Assembly (NCBI RefSeq): GCF_000472785.1
Contig: NZ_AXAL01000010.1
Span: 1 to 64,000, forward strand
Length of the DNA: 64,000 nt
Source of the DNA: Mesorhizobium loti CJ3sym
GTDB lineage: Bacteria; Pseudomonadota; Alphaproteobacteria; Rhizobiales; Rhizobiaceae
Direction of reading: 5' to 3'
Shown here: piece after piece, positions 35,045 to 43,501 of the stretch
How the letters are laid out: each line of letters opens with the position of its first letter
How positions within the stretch are numbered: position 1 is the stretch's first letter
Made by a program: the position numbers and the translations under genes
Notes under the pieces: generated by a model
Seen by the model: only the letters and a program-made list of their open reading frames with translations
What the model was told of the DNA's origin: nothing
The model's database searches: none

Positions 35045-35991
35045 CACTTCTTCCTTATCGGTTTGGCCAGCAACTGGGCGGGGGTCGGTTTCGGGGCCTT
35101 TGCGCAATCAATGAGGTAGTCGATGAGCACGAGTTTCAGGCATTCGAGCGCGTCCTCCTTCTCCTTTTTGGTGCAGCTCTGAAGCTTTTCGTGATGGTCG
35201 CCGACTGCCTGCTGCACCTTCGTGATCGCATCGCCTAGGGTCGGACTGCGCTTCTTCTTCAGGAAATCGCGTACTTCCTTTGTTTTCTTGTTGTGCGGCG
35301 AACCGCGTTTCGACCCTGAGCCGGATTTGCGATATCCGGTCTTGGTTTTCTTGTAGGATTCCATGCAGATGCAGGGCGCGGTGTCGACGTCGTAACTTCC
35401 CCAGCCGGAGTAATTATCGCCGCCGCGGCTCTTCTGGAACATCTGATTTTCAAAGCAGTGTTCGGATTCCGTTGGGTGCGCGCAATCAGAATCCTTGTGT
35501 TGATGCACATATATCCCAACGTTATTTAAAATCGTTGCACAGTCCTTCCCATTGACAGTTATGGCGGCGGTATGCGGCCAGGTAACTGTATTACCGATCG
35601 GCGAGGCGTGGTTATTCGTGGCCAGATCCGTCATGCGTATGACAGGTTCACCATCGAATTTCACGTCGTTAGACCATGAGTTGAAATACCCTTTTCCTGT
35701 ATTTTTCGATGTGATGACGCCTTTCTTCGCGGCGCAGCCGGCCTCCGTCCCGGACGTTCTCGACAGGTCGGACTTGTTCTTGATGTTGACCGTTTTGCCA
35801 CCAATCTTGACGGTGCCGGTCCCTTGCTCGGTATCGCTGCCCATTCCGAAACTAGGGTAGGGGATGGGCACGCCGGGCGGCGTTGCCGGATTTTCTGGAG
35901 GTGTAAAGCAGACATCCGGGAAGGCGGCGATTGTCTGGGCGTCCACGGCTTTGCCGGAGATTTCCAGGCCGTTGGCAAACACCCCGCCCAT
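35044..35991 (-). CDS. DUF4150 PAAR-like protein with unknown C-terminal domain, candidate T6SS effector
   Basis: Protein of 315 aa. Residues 1-150 are a DUF4150/PAAR-like domain (FANGLEISGKAVDAQ, PDVCFTPPENPATPPGVPIP, DLSRTSGTEAGCAAKKGV) that caps the VgrG spike. Residues of about 165-315 are different: Cys- and Lys-rich, with HCFENQMF, TAPCICMESY, GSPHNKKTKE and DHHEKLQSC. The pattern of His and Cys residues recalls HNH/endonuclease VII-type toxin domains of polymorphic toxins, but no catalytic motif can be stated firmly. The DNA coding for this tail is AT-richer than its neighbours, as expected for an exchanged toxin cassette. It lies between the adaptor genes and a probable immunity gene. 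Confidence 0.75.
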   Translation of the reverse strand: MGGVFANGLEISGKAVDAQTIAAFPDVCFTPPENPATPPGVPIPYPSFGMGSDTEQGTGTVKIGGKTVNIKNKSDLSRTSGTEAGCAAKKGVITSKNTGKGYFNSWSNDVKFDGEPVIRMTDLATNNHASPIGNTVTWPHTAAITVNGKDCATILNNVGIYVHQHKDSDCAHPTESEHCFENQMFQKSRGGDNYSGWGSYDVDTAPCICMESYKKTKTGYRKSGSGSKRGSPHNKKTKEVRDFLKKKRSPTLGDAITKVQQAVGDHHEKLQSCTKKEKEDALECLKLVLIDYLIDCAKAPKPTPAQLLAKPIRKK

Positions 35992-37013
35992 TACGCCGCC
36001 CTCGATGCCACGATAGCCGCGCCGCAGGCGCCGGCATCGTTCGATACCTCGATCAAGACCGGATTTCCAGCAGCGTAGCCTTTGCGTGCCGCGGTGAAAG
36101 CCATGCCAAGCATGAGTGGCACCACAGCGGCCCCGACATTGCCGAGAGATTCGCCTGGCGACCAGATGTCCTGAAACTCATGCCTACCTCGCAGCAAGCG
36201 CAGGCTGGCAAGAGCGCTTTGCTTGAACCAGTACTGTTCTCCTACGAGATCAGCGATCCGATACCCGAGCCGGTTCATTTCGATGCCGGTTTCTTCGAAT
36301 GCCGCGCGATAGGCGGCCGTCATGCCGTCACCGCGCAAAGGCAAATCTTCAGTGTTGTAGATCGATGCATTTTCACGCGAGAGCCCAAGCCCAAACAGCC
36401 GAAGTCCCCCCTGGCGGCCTTGGGTGCAAATAATCGCCGCCGCCGCCTCCCCGGGTATGAACCCGTTCGGATTTTGAGGCGTGAGGAGGCGATTGCACGA
36501 GAGATAGTGAGTAACTGTCTGGCTTGTCAGATAACTATCGACGCCTGCAATCATCACAAAGGGCACGTCGCCTGCCGCCAGCAGCCGGCGGGCATGTTGC
36601 AATGCGACAACGCCTGCAGGTCGTCCGTGCGCTATTATTCTGGAGTGTACATGCGGTTCGATCTCAACGATTTCGGCAATGTTCCTAAGCAAAGCAGAAT
36701 TGTCGCTGACAGCTCGGCCGGGCCGATCTTCCTCGGGGAGGCATAAGATCAGTGCCGTTTGGCCGCGCGCTTCCGGTGCCCTTTCGAACGCTTCGCAAAT
36801 GGCACCAGCCGCCAGATGCGCCATGCGCCTGTCGCCAATCCAATTGCGCGGCAGCACTATGGGGGCACCGGTTAGCCACTCGCCGGCGGAGCCCAGAAGC
36901 CGCGTTTGCTGGAAACCGTCGAGCCTTGCACGCATCGCCGCACAAGCTGACGGCGCGTCGAGGCCGACAGCCGTAACCATGCCTATCGAGACGATGTCGA
37001 GTTGCACACTCAT
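35991..37013 (-). CDS. Degenerate ketosynthase-like (thiolase-fold) protein of T6SS effector module
   Basis: Protein of 340 aa; ATG at 37013 overlaps the DUF2169 stop in ATGA. The fold is that of beta-ketoacyl synthases (GMVTAVGLDAPSACAAMRA, ALQHARRLLAAGDVPFVMIAGVDSYL, PGEAAAAIIC, ESLGNVGAA). The usual nucleophile motif ACSS is replaced by HGRPAG, and the usual HGTGT and KSNIGH histidines are not present at their expected places. It is therefore probably not an enzyme of fatty acid synthesis. Such proteins are found beside DUF2169 and DUF4150 genes in T6SS loci, which suggests an effector-loading role. Confidence 0.75.
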   Translation of the reverse strand: MSVQLDIVSIGMVTAVGLDAPSACAAMRARLDGFQQTRLLGSAGEWLTGAPIVLPRNWIGDRRMAHLAAGAICEAFERAPEARGQTALILCLPEEDRPGRAVSDNSALLRNIAEIVEIEPHVHSRIIAHGRPAGVVALQHARRLLAAGDVPFVMIAGVDSYLTSQTVTHYLSCNRLLTPQNPNGFIPGEAAAAIICTQGRQGGLRLFGLGLSRENASIYNTEDLPLRGDGMTAAYRAAFEETGIEMNRLGYRIADLVGEQYWFKQSALASLRLLRGRHEFQDIWSPGESLGNVGAAVVPLMLGMAFTAARKGYAAGNPVLIEVSNDAGACGAAIVASRAA

Positions 37014-38113
37014 GCGTCTTCGTTCTCTCGTGCGGGCGTGATGCGGCTGGCGCGAACGTATTGTTTTCCCTTGAGTCTCGCTCTCAGCATGGCCGGCGTT
37101 GGTGGACCTATCCAGCATTCCGAGAAATCGAGGATCGTCTTGTGAATGCGCTGCGAGACGCGCCAGACGATTGAGAAGCGGCGTCTCTCCGGGTCAAGCA
37201 AAACCGTATCTGGGAATATGTCGGCCTCGTAAGCCTTCTGCCTGCCTTTGAACAATGTCAGCGGCAATGCCGTCGCCGGCAGGCGAAAACTCACCCGTCC
37301 CTGAGGCGTCAGGTTCACCAGCACCACCTCCTCGCCGCCCTTTGGCGCGTCGATCTGCTGGTCGGGCGGCGCCGACTGGAAATAGCGCTCGTCGAAGTCC
37401 GGCGGCAGGAACGGAAAGATGTTCTTGGTCCAGTTGTCGTCATAGGTGCCGCCATATTCGATGCGGCCCGGCCAGCCGCGACCCATCGGCCCGAAACTCA
37501 TCGGCTTGTAGTCGCCGAATGGCGAGCGGATCTCTTCGCCGACCGCCTGGGTGTTAGGCAGCCGCAGGCCGGGGATGAGGCGCTGGTTCCTGGTGCGCGA
37601 CCAGCCGGTGCCGACCGGGTTGTATTTGTAGCTGGCCGGGAGTTTGTCCTCGGGATCCAGCCTGTCGACGCCACCCCAGGCGACGTCGTAGGAGATGGGC
37701 AGTTTCAGGAAGGGTTGCGGCGATGTGGCGGTAAAAACCGGGCCGATGGAGCGCCATTCGCGGTGGCCGACGACCTCCAACAGTTTTGACCAATTTCCAA
37801 TCTTGATGCCGACCGGCACGCGCTCGGCTGGGCGCCCGCCCGGCGCGTAGGCGCAACCGTTGGCGATCACGTCGCAGCGCTGTTTGCGGAAGGCGAAGTC
37901 GGTCTCCCACAGCGTGGCCGAGTAGCCAGGCACGCCGGTTTGTGTGTCGGCCATCACCAGCGGCGCCTGCTCCGCCGATTTTTGCACGAGTCCGCCCGGC
38001 GTGGCGGGAAAGTCGAACGTGCCTTTGACGACCACGACAATCCACTCATGCCCGGCCTTGTCCATGCCCATGGTGAATTGGTGTGCATAGCCCGTCTGGT
38101 TCCAGATCTGCAT
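37010..38113 (-). CDS. DUF2169 family T6SS effector adaptor
   Basis: Protein of 367 aa. ATG at 38113 overlaps the tagF stop (TGATG). It starts WNQTGYAHQFTMGMDKAG and has the typical DUF2169 motifs VVKGTFDF, DFAFRKQRCDV, YDVAWGG, YNPVGTGW and FGPMGRGWPGR. Members serve as chaperones or adaptors that load PAAR-tipped effectors on VgrG; known examples sit next to their effector gene, as here. Cytoplasmic, no signal peptide. Confidence 0.88.
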   Translation of the reverse strand: MQIWNQTGYAHQFTMGMDKAGHEWIVVVVKGTFDFPATPGGLVQKSAEQAPLVMADTQTGVPGYSATLWETDFAFRKQRCDVIANGCAYAPGGRPAERVPVGIKIGNWSKLLEVVGHREWRSIGPVFTATSPQPFLKLPISYDVAWGGVDRLDPEDKLPASYKYNPVGTGWSRTRNQRLIPGLRLPNTQAVGEEIRSPFGDYKPMSFGPMGRGWPGRIEYGGTYDDNWTKNIFPFLPPDFDERYFQSAPPDQQIDAPKGGEEVVLVNLTPQGRVSFRLPATALPLTLFKGRQKAYEADIFPDTVLLDPERRRFSIVWRVSQRIHKTILDFSECWIGPPTPAMLRARLKGKQYVRASRITPARENEDA

Positions 38114-38640
38114 CAGCTGGTCTCCCAACTGGCAGCGAGGATCTGCTCCAGAGTCATTTGCGGCGACTGCGGATCGATGTCGAAAATGTCCGAACGGGCC
38201 GTCCACATCACCATGCCGCTGATGACCTCTTCACCCGGCTCGACAGGCGGCGCCGGCAGTCCGGCCAGCGTGGCATCCAGCTCGTCTGGCGTCAGCTCGC
38301 CGTTCTGGGCGGCGATGGCCGCCTCTTCGATCGCGGAAAACCACGCCTCGGCATCAGCGAGCTGAATGGGAGCTTCAACAAGCTGCGCAACGACGCTCAA
38401 AGGGAACTTCCTGCCGACCCTGTCGGCGCTTTGCACGATGATGCCCGCCGATGCGCCGAAGCAAGCCGGGCCAGCCAGAAAGCGCAGCGCGGTTGTGCTT
38501 GGCCAAACTTCCAAGCCAAACAGCGGCACCAGATGCTGCGCCAGCCAGCGGTCCCAGCCGCGGACAAAGTCGCCCGACAGCCGCCGCGTCACGAAATCGC
38601 CGGTGGCCGGCATTTTGCCGTAGAAGCCGGGCAAGGTCAT
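38113..38640 (-). CDS. tagF: TagF, post-translational T6SS regulator
   Basis: Protein of 175 aa. ATG at 38640 overlaps the tssM stop by 4 nt and opens on the family signature LPGFYGKMPATGDFVTRRL; an ATG five codons earlier is possible. Further motifs are FLAGPACFGASAGIIVQS and DRVGRKFPL. TagF represses T6SS assembly independently of, or together with, the kinase/phosphatase switch; in Agrobacterium it forms part of a TagF-PppA fusion, while here the phosphatase is a separate gene. It follows the structural operon. Confidence 0.88.
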   Translation of the reverse strand: MTLPGFYGKMPATGDFVTRRLSGDFVRGWDRWLAQHLVPLFGLEVWPSTTALRFLAGPACFGASAGIIVQSADRVGRKFPLSVVAQLVEAPIQLADAEAWFSAIEEAAIAAQNGELTPDELDATLAGLPAPPVEPGEEVISGMVMWTARSDIFDIDPQSPQMTLEQILAASWETS

Positions 38641-41600
38641 ATCTGCGGCGGACATGAGAATTTCTTGAACATCTGCAAATTGTAGGGGTTCTCGACGCTG
38701 GCGGCCTTGAGTTCGAAATCGGCCCACATTCCCTTCGTGCCTAGCCGCAGGCTGTAGACATCGGAGAGCGACGTGCTGGCGAAACGACCGTTGCGCAGCA
38801 TCCTCAGCCACGCCCAGCTGCCAGTCTCGTTGAGCATGATTTCGGGCGAACCGTCGATCGGCTGGAAGGCGAGCGAAATGACCCCGGTGCCGTCCTTGCC
38901 CGGCCAGGTCATCGGTTGCGGCCGCGTCGCATTGTTGAAATAGACGAGGGTCTGACCATCGAGATTGAGCGTGACGCGCGTGACGTTGGGAGACAGGTCC
39001 TTCGGTTCGAGCGTGAAGCTCATCACCGGTCCGGTACCCCCGGGAAAGAGATCGTCGCGGATATGCCTGGCCTGCTCGAACGCCGCCAGCGCCGAAGGAT
39101 CGAGGCCAAAATCGGCACGCCATTTCCACGGCTGGCTGGTGGTGTCGACATAGTTGATCAGGTGGTCGTTGATGAAACCGTCGATCAGTCCGGCCGGTCC
39201 GAACAGGCGGGCGAAATCACGCACATTGACGTCCACCGCGCTGTCGGCGCTGAACGGATAGCGGTCGTTCAGCGCCGCCTGGCAGAAAGGCAGTATGTCC
39301 GCGCGCCAGATGGCGTTGAGCTCCGATGTGACCGCCTTTTGCGTCAAATTGCTGGTGTCACCGGCAATTCCGCTAAGCCAGACATTGATGGGGTCCGGCA
39401 GGATTTGTGCTTGCCTCGCGACCGCACCGGTCAGCTCGGCGAGGCCGCCTTGCTTCTTGATGGCATCCTGCGGATTGGGGTTGGCGGTGACCGTCTGCAG
39501 GACGTTCGACAGCGCGGTCAGCGCGACAACGGCGGCATCCAGTGCCGGCGGCTGGCCGTCGACCTCGGCAATGGTGCTCTTCAGCGGTTTGAAATGTGCG
39601 GCCACCAGATTGCCGGTCAGATCCACCTCGCTGGCTGACCCGGCGCGGGGCAGCAGCTTCGCACCGCTCGTCGCCAGCTTGCCGAGCTTGCCCAGCTTGC
39701 CGAGCAGTTTCGAGGCGCCTTTGGCCGCCGCCTTGTCGTCGGCGGGCGCGTCGTCGGAACGCGTCAGTTCTGTTTCCTGAACGACTGCGGTCAGCAGCCG
39801 CTTCAGCGCTGAATCGGCACTCGAGAGGTCCTTCAGGTTTTCGCTGGCGACATTGAGATCGGTCAATGGCGCGAGCCGCATGTCTCGCAGGAAGCTGTCC
39901 CATTGCGCGATGTAGTCGTCATAGTAGAGCTTCAGAATATCCTCGGACAGCGCCGAGACCGAGGTCTCGGAGTTTTCCGAGCAGCCGCCGGCGAAAACCG
40001 CGCGATCGAGTGCCGCCTGGGCGGCGACATCGTCGATGCGGTCGAGAATGGCGTCGTGGAAGCCAGAATAGGTGAAGGCTCCGGAAATGCCGACACGAAG
40101 TGTCTTGTCGGAACGCCGCGCAAACACCTTGCCGCCATTGGGGCCGGCGAAATTGGCCGGGATCCACTCCTTGAGCCCGGCCACCTCCGGATCGGCCAGC
40201 AACTGCTTGTAGGCACGCGCCGGCAACGAGATCGTGCACACTGTTTTCAGCGCTTCGGCGACCAGCGCCTGGTCGGGAGCGACATAGCTTTCGTCGACCG
40301 CCATGCGGCGGATGGCGGCAAGCTGATGCTCCTCGGCATCGGCGGTCGGAAAGGGTGCCGCGGCGGCGAATTCCGGCAGGCTGTTAACCCACCAGTTCTG
40401 GGCGAAATCGGTGTCCATCTGCGACAGGCCCGTCATCATGCGATAGGTCTTCAACGCGCCGAGCATGAAATCCGGATCGCGGATCTGCCGCCACATGGTC
40501 GCCTCGAGCAGGGCGACCATACGTGGCTCAAGCACGTTGCGCAGGGCGTGGTCGTACGTGTCGGTCTGGGCCCGCACCAGTTCCGCCGAGGCCGATGGGC
40601 CCAGAAGATCTTGGGCGCTGCCCGGCGGTGCTGTCCTGGCATTCGCGACCGCGTCCATCGCTTCGAGAGCGCCGTCGATGGCGGGTTGCTGCACCGATGC
40701 CGGATTTGCAGCAGCGGAGGTCAGCGGCGCTTGCAGCGCTTCGAACTGGCCTGCCTGGGCCGTGATCGCGTTGCGGTTGTCAAAATAGGACCAGGTGAAC
40801 AGCCCGCCGGCCAGCAAGGCCGCCGCCGCGCATGCAGCCGCCGCACCGCGCCAGATCCAGGCGCGGCGGCGCTGCGCCAGCGGATCGAACGTGCCGAGGC
40901 CGGCTTCCCTGAAGATGACCTCGGTGAGCAGGTTCTTCAGGAAGAAGCTGCGTTTCTCGACCCTCGGTGCGGGTAGGGCCCGCCGTGGCGGCAGGCCGAA
41001 CGACGACGACAGCGCCGCGGTCAGCCGGTCGATGGGCGCGCCTTCCTGCGTCGCCGAGGTCAGATAGAGACCACGCAGCCAGGCGGCCTCTTCATAGCGG
41101 CTTTCACCGAACATCGCCTCGACCAGCACCTGGATCGGCTCGGACAGGCTGGACAGCTGGGCAGGAAACCTGAAGATCTCGGCGCGAGCGGCGAGTTTGT
41201 CTTCGTCCTCCAGGCGCGGCACCAGCCGCCGCTCGAGTTCCGTCGAGAGCGTCGAAATTTCGCGTTCGATGGTCTTGGCATCGACACGCGCGTCCAGCGC
41301 GAAGGTCGTTCCCCAGACCTGCTCGCGCGCGGCGGTCGACAGGCCGCCGAAGAAAGCCTCGAAACCCTTGATCAGATCGGCCTTGGTCAGCATCAGATAG
41401 ACCGGAAGGCGGATTTCGAGCCGGTCGTTGAGTTCGGCCAGCCGGCGGCGGATCTTGCGGCCATGTGCCTTGATGGCTTCGTCACCCTCCGAAAGCGCGT
41501 CGATCGACAGTGCGACGATCACGCCGTTGAGCGCGCGGCGGCCGCGATGCTTTTTCAAAAGGTCGAGGAAGCCCAGCCATTCCGCCGCGTCGACGTCGGG

Positions 41601-42173
41601 CTGGCTCTCCTGCTGGACATAGCGGCCGGCGGTGTCGATCAGAACCGCGTTCTCGGAAAAGAACCAGTCGCAGTTGCGCGTGCCGCCGACCCCTTGCAAA
41701 TCGTCGGTGAGGTCGATCGGGAAGTTCAGTCCGGACTGCCGCAGCGCCGTGGTCTTGCCGGTGGCCGGCGGCCCAACGATCACATACCATGGCATCTCGC
41801 GCAGGAACTTGCGCCCGCCGAGCTTGCGGCGCTTCAGTTCGGCCATCACCTCGGCGAATTTGGCACCCACGGCCGCGACGTTCTCTTCGCCAGGCCCGAG
41901 GGGCTTCTCCGCAACTGGCGCGGCGATCTCGGCGACGAACATGCGATTGGCGCGGATGGCGCGGCGCTGCGCGATAATCAGCCAGATCAACCACAGGATG
42001 ATCAGCCCCGCGATAATGGCAATGCGCACATTGTCGGAATCGAAAGGCGAATAGGGACCGACCCTGACGATCGGAGCGAACACCCAGATGACCAGCGAAA
42101 GCAGCGTGATGCCGATCAGCGTCCACAGCCAGCGCGATGTCAGGACCGCCCACAGGAAGCGCAGGATGAACAT
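38637..42173 (-). CDS. tssM: TssM/IcmF inner-membrane T6SS protein, second copy (main operon)
   Basis: Protein of 1178 aa. Two N-terminal membrane helices (about residues 14-34 and 50-68) precede a cytoplasmic NTPase domain with Walker A GPPATGKT (134-141). A third helix lies at about 445-470, then comes the periplasmic IcmF region with the C-terminal beta domain. It lies 1 nt after tssL and is translated with tagF. Compared with copy 1 the two share the same layout and the GLYLTSATQEGAPID motif (copy 1 has GLYFSSGTQEGTPID) but are clearly diverged. This copy, within the tssJ-K-L-M run, is the likely core component. Confidence 0.93.
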   Translation of the reverse strand: MFILRFLWAVLTSRWLWTLIGITLLSLVIWVFAPIVRVGPYSPFDSDNVRIAIIAGLIILWLIWLIIAQRRAIRANRMFVAEIAAPVAEKPLGPGEENVAAVGAKFAEVMAELKRRKLGGRKFLREMPWYVIVGPPATGKTTALRQSGLNFPIDLTDDLQGVGGTRNCDWFFSENAVLIDTAGRYVQQESQPDVDAAEWLGFLDLLKKHRGRRALNGVIVALSIDALSEGDEAIKAHGRKIRRRLAELNDRLEIRLPVYLMLTKADLIKGFEAFFGGLSTAAREQVWGTTFALDARVDAKTIEREISTLSTELERRLVPRLEDEDKLAARAEIFRFPAQLSSLSEPIQVLVEAMFGESRYEEAAWLRGLYLTSATQEGAPIDRLTAALSSSFGLPPRRALPAPRVEKRSFFLKNLLTEVIFREAGLGTFDPLAQRRRAWIWRGAAAACAAAALLAGGLFTWSYFDNRNAITAQAGQFEALQAPLTSAAANPASVQQPAIDGALEAMDAVANARTAPPGSAQDLLGPSASAELVRAQTDTYDHALRNVLEPRMVALLEATMWRQIRDPDFMLGALKTYRMMTGLSQMDTDFAQNWWVNSLPEFAAAAPFPTADAEEHQLAAIRRMAVDESYVAPDQALVAEALKTVCTISLPARAYKQLLADPEVAGLKEWIPANFAGPNGGKVFARRSDKTLRVGISGAFTYSGFHDAILDRIDDVAAQAALDRAVFAGGCSENSETSVSALSEDILKLYYDDYIAQWDSFLRDMRLAPLTDLNVASENLKDLSSADSALKRLLTAVVQETELTRSDDAPADDKAAAKGASKLLGKLGKLGKLATSGAKLLPRAGSASEVDLTGNLVAAHFKPLKSTIAEVDGQPPALDAAVVALTALSNVLQTVTANPNPQDAIKKQGGLAELTGAVARQAQILPDPINVWLSGIAGDTSNLTQKAVTSELNAIWRADILPFCQAALNDRYPFSADSAVDVNVRDFARLFGPAGLIDGFINDHLINYVDTTSQPWKWRADFGLDPSALAAFEQARHIRDDLFPGGTGPVMSFTLEPKDLSPNVTRVTLNLDGQTLVYFNNATRPQPMTWPGKDGTGVISLAFQPIDGSPEIMLNETGSWAWLRMLRNGRFASTSLSDVYSLRLGTKGMWADFELKAASVENPYNLQMFKKFSCPPQI

Positions 42174-42174
42174 C

Positions 42175-43497
42175 TCACAGCCTCTTTTCGACGAGCACCT
42201 CGACGCGGCGGTTCAAGGCTCGCCCCTCGCGCGTGCTGTCGCTGGCCACCGGGTCGGTGGCCGCGCGGCCTTCGGAATGAACGCGGTCCTGCGGCACCCC
42301 GTTCTGCACCAGCATGTCGGCGATCGTCTGGGCGCGCGCCTCCGACAGTCGCTGGTTGGTCGACAGCGGATTGGTCTTTTGCAGGGGAACGCCGTCCGTA
42401 TGGCCGATCACGGTGATGTTACCGATCAGCTCCTGATTGGCGAGGATCACCTTGGCGATCGAACCGATCAGAGGCTCGAAGCCGTCGCTCAGTTGGGGCC
42501 GCGACGACTGGAACAGTTCGGGATCGGAGGCCTGGATGATCAGCTTGGCCAACGAAACGCTTTCGGTGCCGCTGAGGGCGGATTTGAGGTCGGCCGGCGC
42601 CCCGGCCTGGAATTCCGGCAACAGCGCAAAATCCACTTTTTCAGGGGGCGGGGCATCCACCTTGGGCGAGGTCCGGCTGATGTCACCGCGTTCAGGCGGC
42701 GGCAGAGCGCGCACAAGGGCGGAAAGCTCGACTGCCTGGCCGCTCAGCCCCATCGACAACCCGATATGGATGGCTGTGGCAACAACCGCCGCGCCGAGCG
42801 CCATGACCCAGATCGGAACGATGAAGCGCTGCGGCTCGTCGGATGCGATGACGCCCTTCCAGTTTGGCGACAGCGGCGCCCCTTCGGCATCGGCATCGCG
42901 CAGGAAGCGTGCCGCGGTCAGGCGAACCGCATTGAGCGAGCGATCGCCTGACCGGCCGGGCACACGATATTTGCCGCGGAAGCCGAGCGCCATGCAATCA
43001 TACTGCAGCTCCAGCAATTCGCGATCGCGGTTGGGATGGCGCTCCAGTTCGTCAAGCCGAGTGAAGAACTGCGTGCCGGCATCGACATCGCCGCGCAGCA
43101 TCACCACAAGCGGCTGGCGCGGCCAGGCGCTGGCCCCGCCCCATGGCGTGTTCAGAGCCAGATCATCGAGCAACGCCGCCACGACCCAGGCTGCCTGATC
43201 GGCCCGCTCCATCGAGGACCCTGTCGACATTGCCGTGTCACGTGCCCGAACCAGTTCCTCAAGCAGCCGGGTGCGCAGCGTTTCCGGGTTCTCCGGCGCC
43301 AGTGCGCTTTCAAGCTCCGGCGCGAATTCCAGCAAGGGCGCGAATGCGTTGACGAGCGCATTCGGGTGGGTGCGCGACCGCTTTACCGCCGCGCCCGGCA
43401 ACAGCGGCGCCATCGCCCGCGGCGTCGGCGCGCCGGTCAGCCGTATGCGGGTGCGTTCGCGATCCTCCGACAGTCCGAAAGGATCATCGCGGCTCAT
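42175..43497 (-). CDS. tssL: TssL/DotU with C-terminal OmpA-like domain, second copy
   Basis: Protein of 440 aa. DotU fold at about residues 45-215 (NALVNAFAPLLEFA, WVVAALLDDLALNTPWG, LQYDCMALGFRGKY), a membrane helix at about 225-248 (FIVPIWVMALGAAVVATAI), and an OmpA-like domain at the C-terminus (LFQSSRPQLSDGF, VIGHTDGVPLQKT, NRRVEVLVEKRL). Shorter N-terminal tail than copy 1. It pairs with TssM copy 2 in the trans-envelope complex and is fixed to peptidoglycan by the OmpA domain. Confidence 0.93.
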   Translation of the reverse strand: MSRDDPFGLSEDRERTRIRLTGAPTPRAMAPLLPGAAVKRSRTHPNALVNAFAPLLEFAPELESALAPENPETLRTRLLEELVRARDTAMSTGSSMERADQAAWVVAALLDDLALNTPWGGASAWPRQPLVVMLRGDVDAGTQFFTRLDELERHPNRDRELLELQYDCMALGFRGKYRVPGRSGDRSLNAVRLTAARFLRDADAEGAPLSPNWKGVIASDEPQRFIVPIWVMALGAAVVATAIHIGLSMGLSGQAVELSALVRALPPPERGDISRTSPKVDAPPPEKVDFALLPEFQAGAPADLKSALSGTESVSLAKLIIQASDPELFQSSRPQLSDGFEPLIGSIAKVILANQELIGNITVIGHTDGVPLQKTNPLSTNQRLSEARAQTIADMLVQNGVPQDRVHSEGRAATDPVASDSTREGRALNRRVEVLVEKRL

Positions 43498-43501
43498 GAT
43501 C

